Shown here: in pieces, positions 1 to 6,806 of the stretch
How the letters are laid out: each line of letters begins with the position of its first letter
Numbering within the stretch: position 1 is the first letter of the stretch
From: Ignavibacteriota bacterium
GTDB taxonomy: Bacteria > Bacteroidota > Ignavibacteria > UBA10030 > UBA6906
DNA length: 6,806 nt
Assembly: GCA_016209805.1 (NCBI GenBank)
Contig: JACQVJ010000050.1
Span: 1 to 6,806, forward strand
Direction: 5' to 3'
Notes under the pieces: generated by a model
The model's input: the letters and a program-made list of their open reading frames with translations, nothing else
The model's database searches: none
Told to the model about the DNA's origin: nothing
Position numbers and translations under genes: made by a program

Positions 1-3000
1 ACTCCGGCCGGTCGGTGATTGTTGTTGGTCCCGAATTGAAGTTGCATGAGTGCGGTATTCCCAAGGATATGGCCGTTGAGTTGTTCAAGCCGTTCATCAT
101 TCGGAAGTTGATCGAGCGCGGTGTTGTGAAGACCGTGAAGAGCGCCAAGAAGATGGTGGACAAGAAGGGCGCCGAAGTATGGGAGATCCTTGAAAACATC
201 ATCGATGGGCACCCGGTGTTGCTGAACCGCGCTCCCACGCTGCACCGACTCGGTATTCAGGCTTTCCAGCCGGTGCTTGTTGAAGGGAAGGCGATCCGTA
301 TTCACCCGATGGTGTGTACGGCGTTCAACGCTGACTTCGATGGTGACCAGATGGCTGTGCATGTTCCTCTGTCCTTCGATGCCCAACTCGAAGCGCGCAT
401 TCTCATGCTTTCAAGCCACAACATTCTCTCTCCAGCGAATGGAGCGCCAATTGTAACGCCGACGCAGGATCAGGTTCTGGGTTGCTATTACCTCACAAAG
501 TCCAAAGCGGGAGATGTCGGTGAGGGGCTGTTGTTCTCGAGTCAGGAAGAAGTGATCATCGCACACAACTATGGAAAGGTCGGACTGCACGCCCGCATCA
601 AAGTCAGGAATGGCGGCAAGGCCATAGACACAACAACAGGGCGTGTCATATTCAACCAGATTGTGCCGGATGAGATCGGCTTCATCAACGAGTTGCTGAA
701 CAAGAAGCGGTTGGTTCAGATAATCGCGGCGGCGTTCCGGAAGGTGGGAAACCTCCGGACAGCCGAATTCCTTGATCAGCTAAAAGAGATCGGGTTCCGA
801 TATGCGACCGCAGGGGGTCTTTCCGTCAGCCTTGACGATGTTGTGATCCCGAAGGAGAAGGAAGAGATTATCACGAAAGCGCAGAAGAGCGTTGACGAAG
901 TGTACAATCAATATACTCGTGGGTTCATCACAAATGGAGAGCGCTATAACAAGGTAATCGATATCTGGACTCGTGCGACGACACGTGTAGCTGAGAAACT
1001 GTTCGACTCGCTTTCCCATGCGCGTGACGGATTCAACTCGCTCTATATGATGGTGGACTCTGGGGCCCGTGGTTCGAAGGAGCAAGTCCGCCAGCTCGCC
1101 GGCATGCGTGGGCTGATGGCGAAGCCGCAGAAAAGTCTCTCGGGTGCAACGGGAGAGCTGATCGAGAACCCGATCATAGCAAACTTCCGTGAAGGATTAT
1201 CGATTCTTGAGTACTTCATCTCGACGCACGGTGCCCGCAAAGGTCTCGCCGACACTGCGTTGAAAACTGCCGACGCCGGCTACTTGACACGTCGTCTTGT
1301 TGATGTTGCTCAGGACGCTATCGTCAAGGTGGAGGACTGCGGTACAATTCGTGGTGTGGTGACAGGTGCGTTGAAGGAAGGCGAAGACATCAAGGAACCT
1401 CTGGCAGAGCGAATTCTCGGACGTGTCACCGTGCACGACGTTGTTGATCCATTGTCGGGCGAGGTGATTGTGGAAGCCGGTGAGATCATTGACGAAGATA
1501 AGGCGTCGCGCATCACCGAAACATCGATTGAGACGGTCGAGATTCGTTCCGTACTGACATGCGAAGCAAAGCGCGGCATCTGCGCGCTCTGCTATGGTCG
1601 TAACCTGAGCACAGGGAAGCTCGTGCAGCCGGGTGAAACTGTAGGCATCATAGCCGCACAGTCGATTGGTGAACCTGGAACGCAGCTGACACTGCGAACA
1701 TTCCACACGGGTGGAACGGCAAGCTTGATCGCTTCCCAATCGCAGGTTCAGGCAAAGTTCGACGGCAAGCTCCAGTACGAAGGCATCAAGTCGATCGAAG
1801 TGATGGACGATGATGGGAGCGCCCGGATCATTGTGTCCGGCCGGAGCGGTGTGGTCAACTTGCTCGATCGTGACAATCGAATGCTGACGAAGTACGATGT
1901 CCCCTACGGGGCCGTTCTGCTTGTAGGCGACGGTGCGCCGGTTGCCAAAGGTGACATTATCTATGAGTGGGACCCGTACAACGCCGTTATTATCTCGGAG
2001 CATTCTGGCGCAATCAAATATCAGGATCTGAAAGAAAATGTAACGTACCGTGAGGAACCCGATGAGCAGACAGGCCATATCCAGAAGGTGGTGATCGATT
2101 CCCGGGATCGTACCTTGAGCCCGAACATTCAGATTCTCAACGCAAAGGGGCACAAGGCGGCAAGTTATATCATCCCGACTCGCGCGCATATGGTGGTCGA
2201 CGATGGTCAGGAAATTAAAGCCGGAACCGTCCTTGTTAAGATTCCGAGAGACATCGGCAAAACACGCGATATCACAGGTGGCTTGCCGCGCGTGACCGAA
2301 TTATTTGAGGCAAGAAGTCCGAACGACCCGGCCATCGTTTCGGAGATTGATGGTGCTGTCAGTTTCGGCGCGCAGAAACGTGGGTCTCGCGAGGTTGTTA
2401 TAACAAGTCATGATAAAAAGGATGTGCGCAAGTACCCCATTTCTCTTGGAAAGCATGTGCTTGTGCAGGACATGGACCCTGTCCGAGCGGGAGAGCGTCT
2501 CTCCGACGGAGCCATTGATCCGCATGATATTCTCCGCATTAAGGGAGTTGGAGCGGTGCAAGAATACCTGGTCAACGAGATTCAGGAGGTGTACCGCATC
2601 CAGGGTGTGAAGATCAATGACAAGCACATCGAGATCATTGTCCGACAGATGATGCAGAAGGTCCGTGTGGTGGACTCGGGTGATACCAAATTCCTCGAAG
2701 GGGACTACGTCGATAAGCTCAAATTCGAAGCCGAGAACGAGAGCCTTCGTGACAAAGTATTGATTATCAGTAAAGGTGACTCGAAGTTCAAGAACGGACA
2801 AATCGTCTCGAAGAAAAAGGTTCGCGAAACTAATACTGATCTTCGCAAGCGGGCAAAAAAGGTCATCGAGTACAAGGATGCCGACCCAGCAACTTCGGAG
2901 CCCGTTCTCCTGGGGATCACATCTGCAGCTCTCTCGACCGACAGCTTTATTTCGGCAGCCTCCTTCCAGGAGACGACCAAAGTTCTCACGGACGCGGCAA

Positions 3001-3197
3001 TCGAAGGTCGGGTCGACAACCTCCTTGGGTTGAAAGAGAACGTGATCATGGGGCATCTCATCCCGGCCGGGACCGGCATCAAACAACTCAGAGACATGGT
3101 TGTTACTCCAACTGACGTTAGCGAGGAGGTAGCTCAGCCGGTTGAGGAAGAGCCGCCGTCGAAAAGGCGCAGCAAGGAGAAACTTGCCGCCTCTTAG
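1..3197 (+). CDS. rpoC: DNA-directed RNA polymerase subunit beta' (5' truncated by window edge)
   Basis: Catalytic beta' subunit of RNA polymerase. The frame is open from base 3 (Ser-Gly-Arg-Ser), so the GTG at 15 is an internal valine, not a start. By alignment from memory to E. coli, about 349 N-terminal codons (clamp and first zinc site) lie outside the window. Visible landmarks: the active-site NADFDGD with its three Mg-binding aspartates at 327-347; the bridge helix region ([10 protein letters not shown] to VDVAQD) at 1188-1316; four zinc-site cysteines at 1338, 1560, 1581 and 1590 (the last three in C-X6-C-X2-C); and the trigger loop start ([16 protein letters not shown]) at 1668-1715, with the catalytic-loop histidine at 1704. 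About 185 codons (1716-2270) separate this from [15 protein letters not shown]; this is the SI3 insertion, similar in size to that of E. coli. A 7-residue extra loop sits at about 1131-1157. The protein ends in a charged tail at TAG 3195-3197. Known family; the identification is certain, and only the start is missing. Confidence 0.99.
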   Translation, partial: SGRSVIVVGPELKLHECGIPKDMAVELFKPFIIRKLIERGVVKTVKSAKKMVDKKGAEVWEILENIIDGHPVLLNRAPTLHRLGIQAFQPVLVEGKAIRIHPMVCTAFNADFDGDQMAVHVPLSFDAQLEARILMLSSHNILSPANGAPIVTPTQDQVLGCYYLTKSKAGDVGEGLLFSSQEEVIIAHNYGKVGLHARIKVRNGGKAIDTTTGRVIFNQIVPDEIGFINELLNKKRLVQIIAAAFRKVGNLRTAEFLDQLKEIGFRYATAGGLSVSLDDVVIPKEKEEIITKAQKSVDEVYNQYTRGFITNGERYNKVIDIWTRATTRVAEKLFDSLSHARDGFNSLYMMVDSGARGSKEQVRQLAGMRGLMAKPQKSLSGATGELIENPIIANFREGLSILEYFISTHGARKGLADTALKTADAGYLTRRLVDVAQDAIVKVEDCGTIRGVVTGALKEGEDIKEPLAERILGRVTVHDVVDPLSGEVIVEAGEIIDEDKASRITETSIETVEIRSVLTCEAKRGICALCYGRNLSTGKLVQPGETVGIIAAQSIGEPGTQLTLRTFHTGGTASLIASQSQVQAKFDGKLQYEGIKSIEVMDDDGSARIIVSGRSGVVNLLDRDNRMLTKYDVPYGAVLLVGDGAPVAKGDIIYEWDPYNAVIISEHSGAIKYQDLKENVTYREEPDEQTGHIQKVVIDSRDRTLSPNIQILNAKGHKAASYIIPTRAHMVVDDGQEIKAGTVLVKIPRDIGKTRDITGGLPRVTELFEARSPNDPAIVSEIDGAVSFGAQKRGSREVVITSHDKKDVRKYPISLGKHVLVQDMDPVRAGERLSDGAIDPHDILRIKGVGAVQEYLVNEIQEVYRIQGVKINDKHIEIIVRQMMQKVRVVDSGDTKFLEGDYVDKLKFEAENESLRDKVLIISKGDSKFKNGQIVSKKKVRETNTDLRKRAKKVIEYKDADPATSEPVLLGITSAALSTDSFISAASFQETTKVLTDAAIEGRVDNLLGLKENVIMGHLIPAGTGIKQLRDMVVTPTDVSEEVAQPVEEEPPSKRRSKEKLAAS

Positions 3198-3229
3198 GAA
3201 CCTGATTCTTGACAATCAGTCCCTTTTTT
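3197..3229 (+). terminator. Candidate intrinsic terminator after rpoC
   Basis: A perfect 6-bp inverted repeat, CTGATT (3202-3207) and AATCAG (3214-3219), encloses a 6-base loop. GGA (3197-3199) can pair with TCC (3220-3222) across a 2-base bulge. A C and six T residues (3223-3229) follow at once. The hairpin begins on the last base of the rpoC stop codon. The position and T tract fit a Rho-independent terminator of the rpoBC transcript. The stem is short and only moderately GC-rich, so termination may be partial, letting some transcription run on into rpsL. Confidence 0.6.
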
Positions 3230-3237
3230 GTTAGTTT
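3209..3237 (+). promoter_or_regulatory. Candidate sigma70-type promoter for the str operon
   Basis: TTGACA at 3209-3214 matches the -35 consensus exactly. After a 17-base spacer, TAGTTT (3232-3237) is a weak -10 (three of six consensus bases), preceded by TG at 3229-3230 in the extended -10 position. A better -10-like TATAAA lies at 3238-3243, but 23 bases from the TTGACA, which is too long for the usual spacing. Either choice would give a 5' leader of roughly 35-45 bases before rpsL. The -35 lies inside the terminator-like hairpin. The Bacteroides-type -33/-7 pattern (TTTG, TAnnTTTG) is not present with proper spacing, although AAACTTTG at 3241-3248 is close to the second element. Inference only, from motif matching. 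Confidence 0.4.
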
Positions 3238-3276
3238 TATAAACTTTGAAATCGAGTTTCTGTTCGTATTAGACAC

Positions 3277-3280
3277 GGAG
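3277..3280 (+). promoter_or_regulatory. Ribosome binding site deciding the TTG start of rpsL
   Basis: GGAG at 3277-3280 sits 7 bases before TTG 3288. An in-frame stop (TAG at 3270-3272) closes the frame upstream, and no ATG or GTG occurs between it and the conserved Pro-Thr-Ile-Asn-Gln N-terminus. TTG 3288 is therefore the only start that yields a full-length S12. Confidence 0.75.
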
Positions 3281-3287
3281 TGGACGT

Positions 3288-3659
3288 TTGCCGACAATAA
3301 ACCAACTGGTAAGGAAAAGCCGCAAGAAGGTTACCTGGAAAAGCAAAGCTCCGGCGATGGACCAGTGCCCCCAGAAGCGTGGAGTGTGCACGCGTGTGTA
3401 CACGACGACGCCGAAGAAGCCAAACTCAGCGCTTCGAAAGGTTGCACGTGTCCGGTTAACCAATGGCATTGAAGTGACGGCGTACATTCCGGGTGAAGGT
3501 CATAATCTCCAGGAACACTCGATTGTGATGATACGTGGCGGAAGAGTGAAGGATCTCCCCGGCGTACGTTACCACATCATTCGGGGTACCCTTGATACCG
3601 CCGGTGTTGCGGACAGGAAGCAGGGGCGGTCAAAGTATGGCGCCAAACGGGCGAAGTAA
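3288..3659 (+). CDS. rpsL: 30S ribosomal protein S12
   Basis: S12 lies at the interface face of the 30S subunit, near the decoding centre, and contributes to codon-anticodon inspection and translocation. The 123-residue protein is one shorter than that of E. coli and aligns along its whole length: PTINQLVRK at the N-terminus, [20 protein letters not shown] (residues 27-46), [10 protein letters not shown] (69-78), [13 protein letters not shown] (84-96) and a basic C-terminus. The lysines whose substitution gives streptomycin resistance in other bacteria are wild type (K43, and K88 in VKDLPG), so no resistance allele is seen. D89 is the residue equivalent to the aspartate methylthiolated by RimO in E. 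coli; whether that happens here is unknown. The start codon is TTG, unusual for such a highly expressed protein but forced by the upstream stop and the conserved N-terminus. It is the first gene of the str operon, 90 bases after rpoC and 21 before rpsG. Confidence 0.98.
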   Translation: MPTINQLVRKSRKKVTWKSKAPAMDQCPQKRGVCTRVYTTTPKKPNSALRKVARVRLTNGIEVTAYIPGEGHNLQEHSIVMIRGGRVKDLPGVRYHIIRGTLDTAGVADRKQGRSKYGAKRAK

Positions 3660-3676
3660 GAATCTAGAACGGATTC
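3660..3676 (+). promoter_or_regulatory. Small hairpin in the rpsL-rpsG spacer
   Basis: GAATC (3660-3664) and GATTC (3672-3676) form a perfect 5-bp inverted repeat with a 7-base loop, starting right after the rpsL stop and ending 4 bases before the rpsG GTG. The only Shine-Dalgarno-like bases before rpsG, GGA at 3671-3673, fall in the 3' arm, so folding would partly hide them. In E. coli, S7 represses its own operon by binding a much longer rpsL-rpsG spacer. This 21-base spacer cannot hold that structure. A regulatory role is speculation, because a 5-bp stem can occur by chance. Confidence 0.25.
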
Positions 3677-3680
3677 CAAG

Positions 3681-4148
3681 GTGAGAAAGAAGCGAGCAAA
3701 TCCACGTTTGACTACCCCCGATCCCAAGTACAGCGACGTGCTTGTGTCGGAGTTCATCAATTGTGTGATGAAGAACGGCAAGAAGCACCTCGCCCGCGCG
3801 ATCGTGTATGATGCATTTTCAATCATCGAAAAGCGGACCAAAGGGAACGGCCTTGACGTATTCAGGAAAGCCTTGCACAACACACGACCGGTTCTCGAAG
3901 TGAAAGCACGCAGGGTTGGCGGCGCGACGTATCAGGTGCCGACAGAGGTGCGCGAATCAAGAAGCGTTGCACTTGCGATCCGCTGGCTGATCAACTATGC
4001 CAATGATCGCAAAGAGAAATCAATGTCTCAGAAACTGGCTGCCGAATTCATAGCTGCATCAAACGGAGAGGGCAACGCCATCAAGAAGAAGGAAGACACT
4101 CACAAAATGGCCGAGGCGAACAAAGCCTTTGCCCATTTCAAGTGGTGA
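3681..4148 (+). CDS. rpsG: 30S ribosomal protein S7
   Basis: S7 is the primary assembly protein of the 30S head. It binds the 3' major domain of 16S rRNA and contacts E-site tRNA and mRNA near the exit channel. The 155-residue product has the usual family length and full set of blocks: a basic N-terminal arm (RKKRANPR), the PDPKYSD segment near residues 13-19, VKARRVGGATYQVPTEVR in the middle (the rRNA-binding beta-hairpin region), then KKKEDTHKMAEANKAFAHFKW at the C-terminus, written here only as a motif range ending at Trp155. The start is GTG 3681; no alternative start upstream fits the 21-base gap. The Shine-Dalgarno match is weak (GGA at 3671-3673), suggesting that translation may depend on ribosomes coming from rpsL. 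It ends at TGA, 27 bases before fusA. The N-terminal residues most resemble S7 of Ignavibacteria/Chlorobiota as I remember them. Confidence 0.98.
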   Translation: MRKKRANPRLTTPDPKYSDVLVSEFINCVMKNGKKHLARAIVYDAFSIIEKRTKGNGLDVFRKALHNTRPVLEVKARRVGGATYQVPTEVRESRSVALAIRWLINYANDRKEKSMSQKLAAEFIAASNGEGNAIKKKEDTHKMAEANKAFAHFKW

Positions 4149-4156
4149 TCGTGGTA

Positions 4157-4174
4157 GGGAGAAAGTAAAGGAAG
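4157..4174 (+). promoter_or_regulatory. Two overlapping-range ribosome binding site candidates for fusA
   Basis: The purine-rich 27-base spacer offers GGGAG (4157-4161), 14 bases before ATG 4176, and AAGGAAG (4168-4174), ending one base before the ATG. Neither has the ideal 5-9 base spacing: the first is far and the second is close. Both may contribute to ribosome loading, together with coupling from rpsG. Confidence 0.5.
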
Positions 4175-4175
4175 T

Positions 4176-6278
4176 ATGCCAAGACAGTACTCACTGGAAC
4201 GAACGCGCAACATCGGTATCAGCGCTCATATCGACGCCGGAAAGACGACGACGACGGAGCGTATTCTCTATTATACCGGGGTCCTGCACAGGATGGGAGA
4301 AGTTCACGATGGTGCTGCCACGATGGACTGGATGGAGCAGGAGAAGGAGCGCGGCATTACAATCACGTCCGCTGCGACGACATGCTTCTGGGATAACCAT
4401 CGCATCAACATCATTGACACGCCCGGACATGTCGATTTCACGGCCGAAGTAGAGCGGTCTCTCCGCGTCCTCGATGGTGCGATTGCGCTGTTCTGTTCGG
4501 TGGGTGGGGTTGAGCCTCAATCGGAAACAGTGTGGCGACAAATGGATAAGTATGGCGTTCCGAGGCTCGCGTTTGTCAATAAAATGGATCGTGTCGGTGC
4601 GGATTTTTTGAGTGTTGTTCAAATGATCAAAGAGCGGCTGGGTGCAAATGCGGTCCCCATTCAGTTGCCAGTTGGTCAGGGAGATATCTTCTCCGGCATC
4701 ATAGACCTTGTTACCATGAAGGCGCGCATGTACAAGGACTCGACACTTGGTACGGAGTGGGAAGACATCGAAATTCCACACGACATGCAGGCTCAGGCGC
4801 AAGTCTATCGCACGAAAATGCTCGAAGCAGTTTCCGACGAAGACGATACACTCCTCGAAAAATATCTTGAGGGGAAAGAAATCACGCCGCAGGAGATCAT
4901 GGCTGTCCTCCGTCGGTCGGCATTGAAGGTGCGGATCATCCCGGTCTTATGCGGTTCTTCTTTCAAGAATAAAGGAGTGCAGCTGCTTCTCGATGCGGTC
5001 ATCCACTACCTCCCCTCTCCTCTCGATATGAACGAGGGGAAGATCACGGGGCACCATGTGAATATGAGCGACCACATCACGCGCACGGTCGATGACAAGG
5101 AGAAGTTTACTGCCCTTGCGTTCAAGATCATGTCGGACCCGTTCGTCGGCAAGCTGACATATTTCCGAGTCTACTCCGGTACTCTCAAGGCAGGCTCGTA
5201 CGTCTACAACCCCGTTGCAGGAAAGAAGGAGCGCATCAGCCGCATCCTTCGCATGCACGCGAACACTCGCGAAGATGTCGATGAGGCATACACTGGCGAT
5301 ATTGCAGCTGCCGTAGGATTGAAGTACACCAAAACCGGCGATACCTTATGCGAGGAATCCGATCCGATCATCCTCGAAAAGATGACATTCCCCGATCCGG
5401 TCATCCACGTTGCCATTGAGCCAAAGACGAAAGCGGACCAGGAGAAACTTGGTGAGGCGCTCGGGAAGCTCGCCGAGGAGGATCCCACGTTCCGCATTTC
5501 GACGAACGAGGAGACCGGCCAGACGATTATCAGCGGGATGGGCGAGCTCCATATCGAGATCATTATCGATAGAATGAAACGCGAGTTTCGTGTCGAAGCG
5601 AACATCGGCAAACCGCAGGTTGCATACAAAGAGACCATTCGCAGGAAGGTGCAGGCCGAAGGAAGGTTCGTCAGGCAGTCGGGTGGTCGCGGTCAGTTCG
5701 GGCACGTATGGATCGAAGTAGAGCCCAACGAGAAAGGAAAAGGTTTTGAATTCGAGAACGCCATCGTCGGTGGTGTGGTGCCGAAAGAGTACATCAGACC
5801 CGTTGAGCAAGGTATTATCGAAGCAATGAAAAATGGTGTTCTTGCCGGCTATCCGATCGAAGATGTGAAGGTGAGATTGTTCGACGGATCGTACCACGAA
5901 GTGGATTCATCGGAAATGGCATTCAAGATCGCGGGGTCAATAGCATTCAAGGAAGCCGCAAGCAAGGCCAACCCGGTGATTCTTGAGCCGATCATGGAAG
6001 TTGAAGTAGTCACTCCGGAAGAATACATGGGCGATGTTATCGGCGATTTGAATTCTCGTCGCGGGAAGATTGAAGGGATGATGCCGCGGAAGGATGCGCA
6101 GGTGATTCGTGCTTTGGTACCCCTCTCCGAGATGTTCGGGTACTCCACGTCGCTTCGCTCGATGACGCAGGGTCGTGCTATTTACTCAATGGAAATCTCC
6201 CATTACGACGAGACCCCGAAGAGTGTTTCTGACGCAATCATTGAGAAGGTGAGGGGCAGGGAAGCAGTCACAGCGTAA
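4176..6278 (+). CDS. fusA: Translation elongation factor G
   Basis: GTPase that drives tRNA-mRNA translocation and, with ribosome recycling factor, splits post-termination ribosomes; it acts in the cytosol on the ribosome. The 700-residue protein is of normal length. G domain: P-loop AHIDAGKT (17-24), switch I RGITIT (59-64) with the Mg-binding threonine, DTPGH (81-85), NKMD (135-138) and GSSF (260-263). Domain II spans about 290-400, domain III about 405-480 (including SGMGELHIE, 453-461), domain IV about 483-605 with the glycine-rich [12 protein letters not shown] (500-511) and the tip loop [11 protein letters not shown] (570-580) that enters the decoding A site, where H574 matches E. coli H583, and domain V about 607-690 ([13 protein letters not shown], 618-630). 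No key residue is missing. Its place in the str operon between rpsG and tuf supports the main housekeeping EF-G rather than a paralogue. ATG start; the N-terminus [14 protein letters not shown] is typical. Confidence 0.99.
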   Translation: MPRQYSLERTRNIGISAHIDAGKTTTTERILYYTGVLHRMGEVHDGAATMDWMEQEKERGITITSAATTCFWDNHRINIIDTPGHVDFTAEVERSLRVLDGAIALFCSVGGVEPQSETVWRQMDKYGVPRLAFVNKMDRVGADFLSVVQMIKERLGANAVPIQLPVGQGDIFSGIIDLVTMKARMYKDSTLGTEWEDIEIPHDMQAQAQVYRTKMLEAVSDEDDTLLEKYLEGKEITPQEIMAVLRRSALKVRIIPVLCGSSFKNKGVQLLLDAVIHYLPSPLDMNEGKITGHHVNMSDHITRTVDDKEKFTALAFKIMSDPFVGKLTYFRVYSGTLKAGSYVYNPVAGKKERISRILRMHANTREDVDEAYTGDIAAAVGLKYTKTGDTLCEESDPIILEKMTFPDPVIHVAIEPKTKADQEKLGEALGKLAEEDPTFRISTNEETGQTIISGMGELHIEIIIDRMKREFRVEANIGKPQVAYKETIRRKVQAEGRFVRQSGGRGQFGHVWIEVEPNEKGKGFEFENAIVGGVVPKEYIRPVEQGIIEAMKNGVLAGYPIEDVKVRLFDGSYHEVDSSEMAFKIAGSIAFKEAASKANPVILEPIMEVEVVTPEEYMGDVIGDLNSRRGKIEGMMPRKDAQVIRALVPLSEMFGYSTSLRSMTQGRAIYSMEISHYDETPKSVSDAIIEKVRGREAVTA

Positions 6279-6331
6279 CAACGCAAGGAGCATACACATA
6301 TCCCCTACTTACAGCTTGGAGGAGAACACAC
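6279..6331 (+). other. fusA-tuf intergenic spacer
   Basis: This 53-base gap contains the tuf ribosome binding site at its 3' end and a second Shine-Dalgarno-like AAGGAG at 6285-6290 that has no ATG or GTG start at a usable distance. I see no convincing terminator hairpin or promoter pair, which supports read-through from fusA into tuf. Confidence 0.6.
6318..6324 (+). promoter_or_regulatory. Strong ribosome binding site of tuf
   Basis: GGAGGAG at 6318-6324 lies 7 bases before ATG 6332, the strongest Shine-Dalgarno match in the window. This fits the need for EF-Tu in excess over the other products of the operon. It also shows that this organism uses Shine-Dalgarno initiation, unlike many Bacteroidota, in which such sites are mostly lacking. 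Confidence 0.85.
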
Positions 6332-6806
6332 ATGGCAAAAGAAAAGTTTACTCGTGACAAACCACACTTGAATGTCGGGACGATCGGCCACGTTGACCAC
6401 GGAAAGACAACGTTGACTGCAGCCATCACCATGGTGCTGGCGAAAAAAGGTCTCTCGCAGATCCGTACCTTCGATAGCATCGACAACGCACCGGAGGAGC
6501 GCGAGCGTGGTATCACGATTGCAACTGCCCACGTGGAGTACTCGACGGAGAAGCGTCACTACGCCCATGTCGACTGTCCCGGTCACGCCGACTATGTGAA
6601 GAACATGATCACCGGCGCCGCACAGATGGATGGTGCAATCCTCGTTGTTGCCGCAACCGATGGGCCGATGCCTCAGACCCGCGAGCATATTCTTCTCGCC
6701 CGCCAGGTGGGCGTCCCTCGCATTGTCGTCTATATGAATAAAGTCGATGCTGTCGACGATCCGGAGTTGCTTGACCTCGTTGAGCTTGAGCTGCGCGATC
6801 TGCTCA
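6332..6806 (+). CDS. tuf: Translation elongation factor Tu (3' truncated by window edge)
   Basis: EF-Tu binds GTP and aminoacyl-tRNA and delivers the tRNA to the ribosomal A site. The window holds 158 codons, about 40 percent of the usual length of roughly 395, covering most of the G domain; the frame is still open at the edge. Visible motifs: P-loop GHVDHGKT (19-26), switch I RGITI (59-63) with T62, DCPGH (81-85) with the GTP-hydrolysis histidine H85, and NKVD (136-139). Q125, in the LARQVGVP segment, matches the E. coli glutamine linked to kirromycin resistance and is unchanged. The residues before NKVD read VVYM, where I remember VVFL or VVFM in most relatives. The combination of [19 protein letters not shown] (34-52) and VELELRDLL (150-158) resembles Chlorobiota/Ignavibacteria EF-Tu. 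It follows fusA by 53 bases with no terminator, so it is probably co-transcribed. Domains II and III lie outside the window. Confidence 0.98.
   Translation, partial: MAKEKFTRDKPHLNVGTIGHVDHGKTTLTAAITMVLAKKGLSQIRTFDSIDNAPEERERGITIATAHVEYSTEKRHYAHVDCPGHADYVKNMITGAAQMDGAILVVAATDGPMPQTREHILLARQVGVPRIVVYMNKVDAVDDPELLDLVELELRDLL

Noticed and set aside
15..17. GTG at the left edge as an rpoC start
   Set aside because: The conserved frame continues upstream to base 3 (Ser-Gly-Arg-Ser), matching the interior of beta'; this GTG is a valine codon.
1284..1289. TTGACA inside rpoC as a possible internal promoter
   Set aside because: It encodes bridge-helix residues and no -10-like hexamer lies 16-18 bases downstream.
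1197..2189. Open frame of 330 codons on the - strand opposite rpoC
   Set aside because: It lies wholly inside well-conserved rpoC, its translation shows no recognisable motif and it has no gene context; long antisense frames are common opposite GC-biased coding sequence.
2301..3215. Open frame of 304 codons on the - strand opposite the rpoC 3' end
   Set aside because: Same reasoning: the coding pressure is on rpoC, and the product has no family resemblance.
3384..3403. Near-palindromic GTG/CAC-rich stretch inside rpsL
   Set aside because: It encodes the conserved Gly-Val-Cys-Thr-Arg-Val-Tyr-Thr segment of S12, so codon constraint explains it.
3209..3472. Open frame of 87 codons on the + strand spanning the rpoC-rpsL gap
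   Set aside because: It runs through rpsL in a different frame, and its downstream half is a frame shadow of conserved S12 codons.
4414..4419. TTGACA inside fusA as a possible internal promoter
   Set aside because: It encodes the invariant Ile-Asp-Thr of the DTPGH motif, and no -10-like sequence follows at proper spacing.
4129..4452. Open frame of 107 codons on the + strand across the rpsG-fusA junction
   Set aside because: It overlaps the fusA P-loop region out of frame; the arginine- and serine-rich product is a frame shadow.

Overview
The window carries a conserved bacterial information-processing cluster, entirely on the + strand: the 3' three quarters of rpoC (RNA polymerase beta'), then the str operon rpsL (S12), rpsG (S7), fusA (EF-G) and the first third of tuf (EF-Tu). 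All five reading frames are intact. rpoC is cut by the left edge and tuf by the right edge. Nearly all of the sequence is coding; the gaps are 90, 21, 27 and 53 bases, and no stretch over 300 bases lacks a gene. No tRNA, rRNA, mobile element, CRISPR array or phage gene is visible.

Organism: base composition is moderately GC-rich by eye. The beta' subunit carries the large trigger-loop insertion SI3, which is found in many Gram-negative lineages and absent from Firmicutes and Actinobacteria. It also has an extra loop just before the bridge helix that matches my memory of Bacteroidota/Chlorobiota beta' sequences. The EF-Tu N-terminus and the S7 N-terminus also resemble the Chlorobiota/Ignavibacteria side of that group. 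tuf lies directly after fusA, unlike my recollection of Bacteroides, where tuf lies elsewhere. I infer a Chlorobiota/Ignavibacteria-like member of the FCB group, with moderate confidence and from memory of the families only.

Layout: rpoC ends at 3197. A terminator-like hairpin with a T tract overlaps its stop codon, and a sigma70-like -35/-10 pair overlaps that hairpin, so the 90-base gap looks like the point where rpoBC transcription ends or is attenuated and str-operon transcription starts. rpsL begins with TTG, rpsG with GTG, and fusA and tuf with ATG. Short spacers and the lack of further terminators suggest that rpsL-rpsG-fusA-tuf is one transcript. The products act together: beta' makes the mRNA, S12 and S7 form decoding-side and head parts of the 30S subunit, EF-Tu delivers aminoacyl-tRNA and EF-G drives translocation.

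I found no previously undescribed system. The points worth a second look are small and regulatory: the overlapping terminator and promoter, the TTG start of rpsL, and the very short rpsL-rpsG spacer with a mini-hairpin where enterobacteria have a long S7-binding site.
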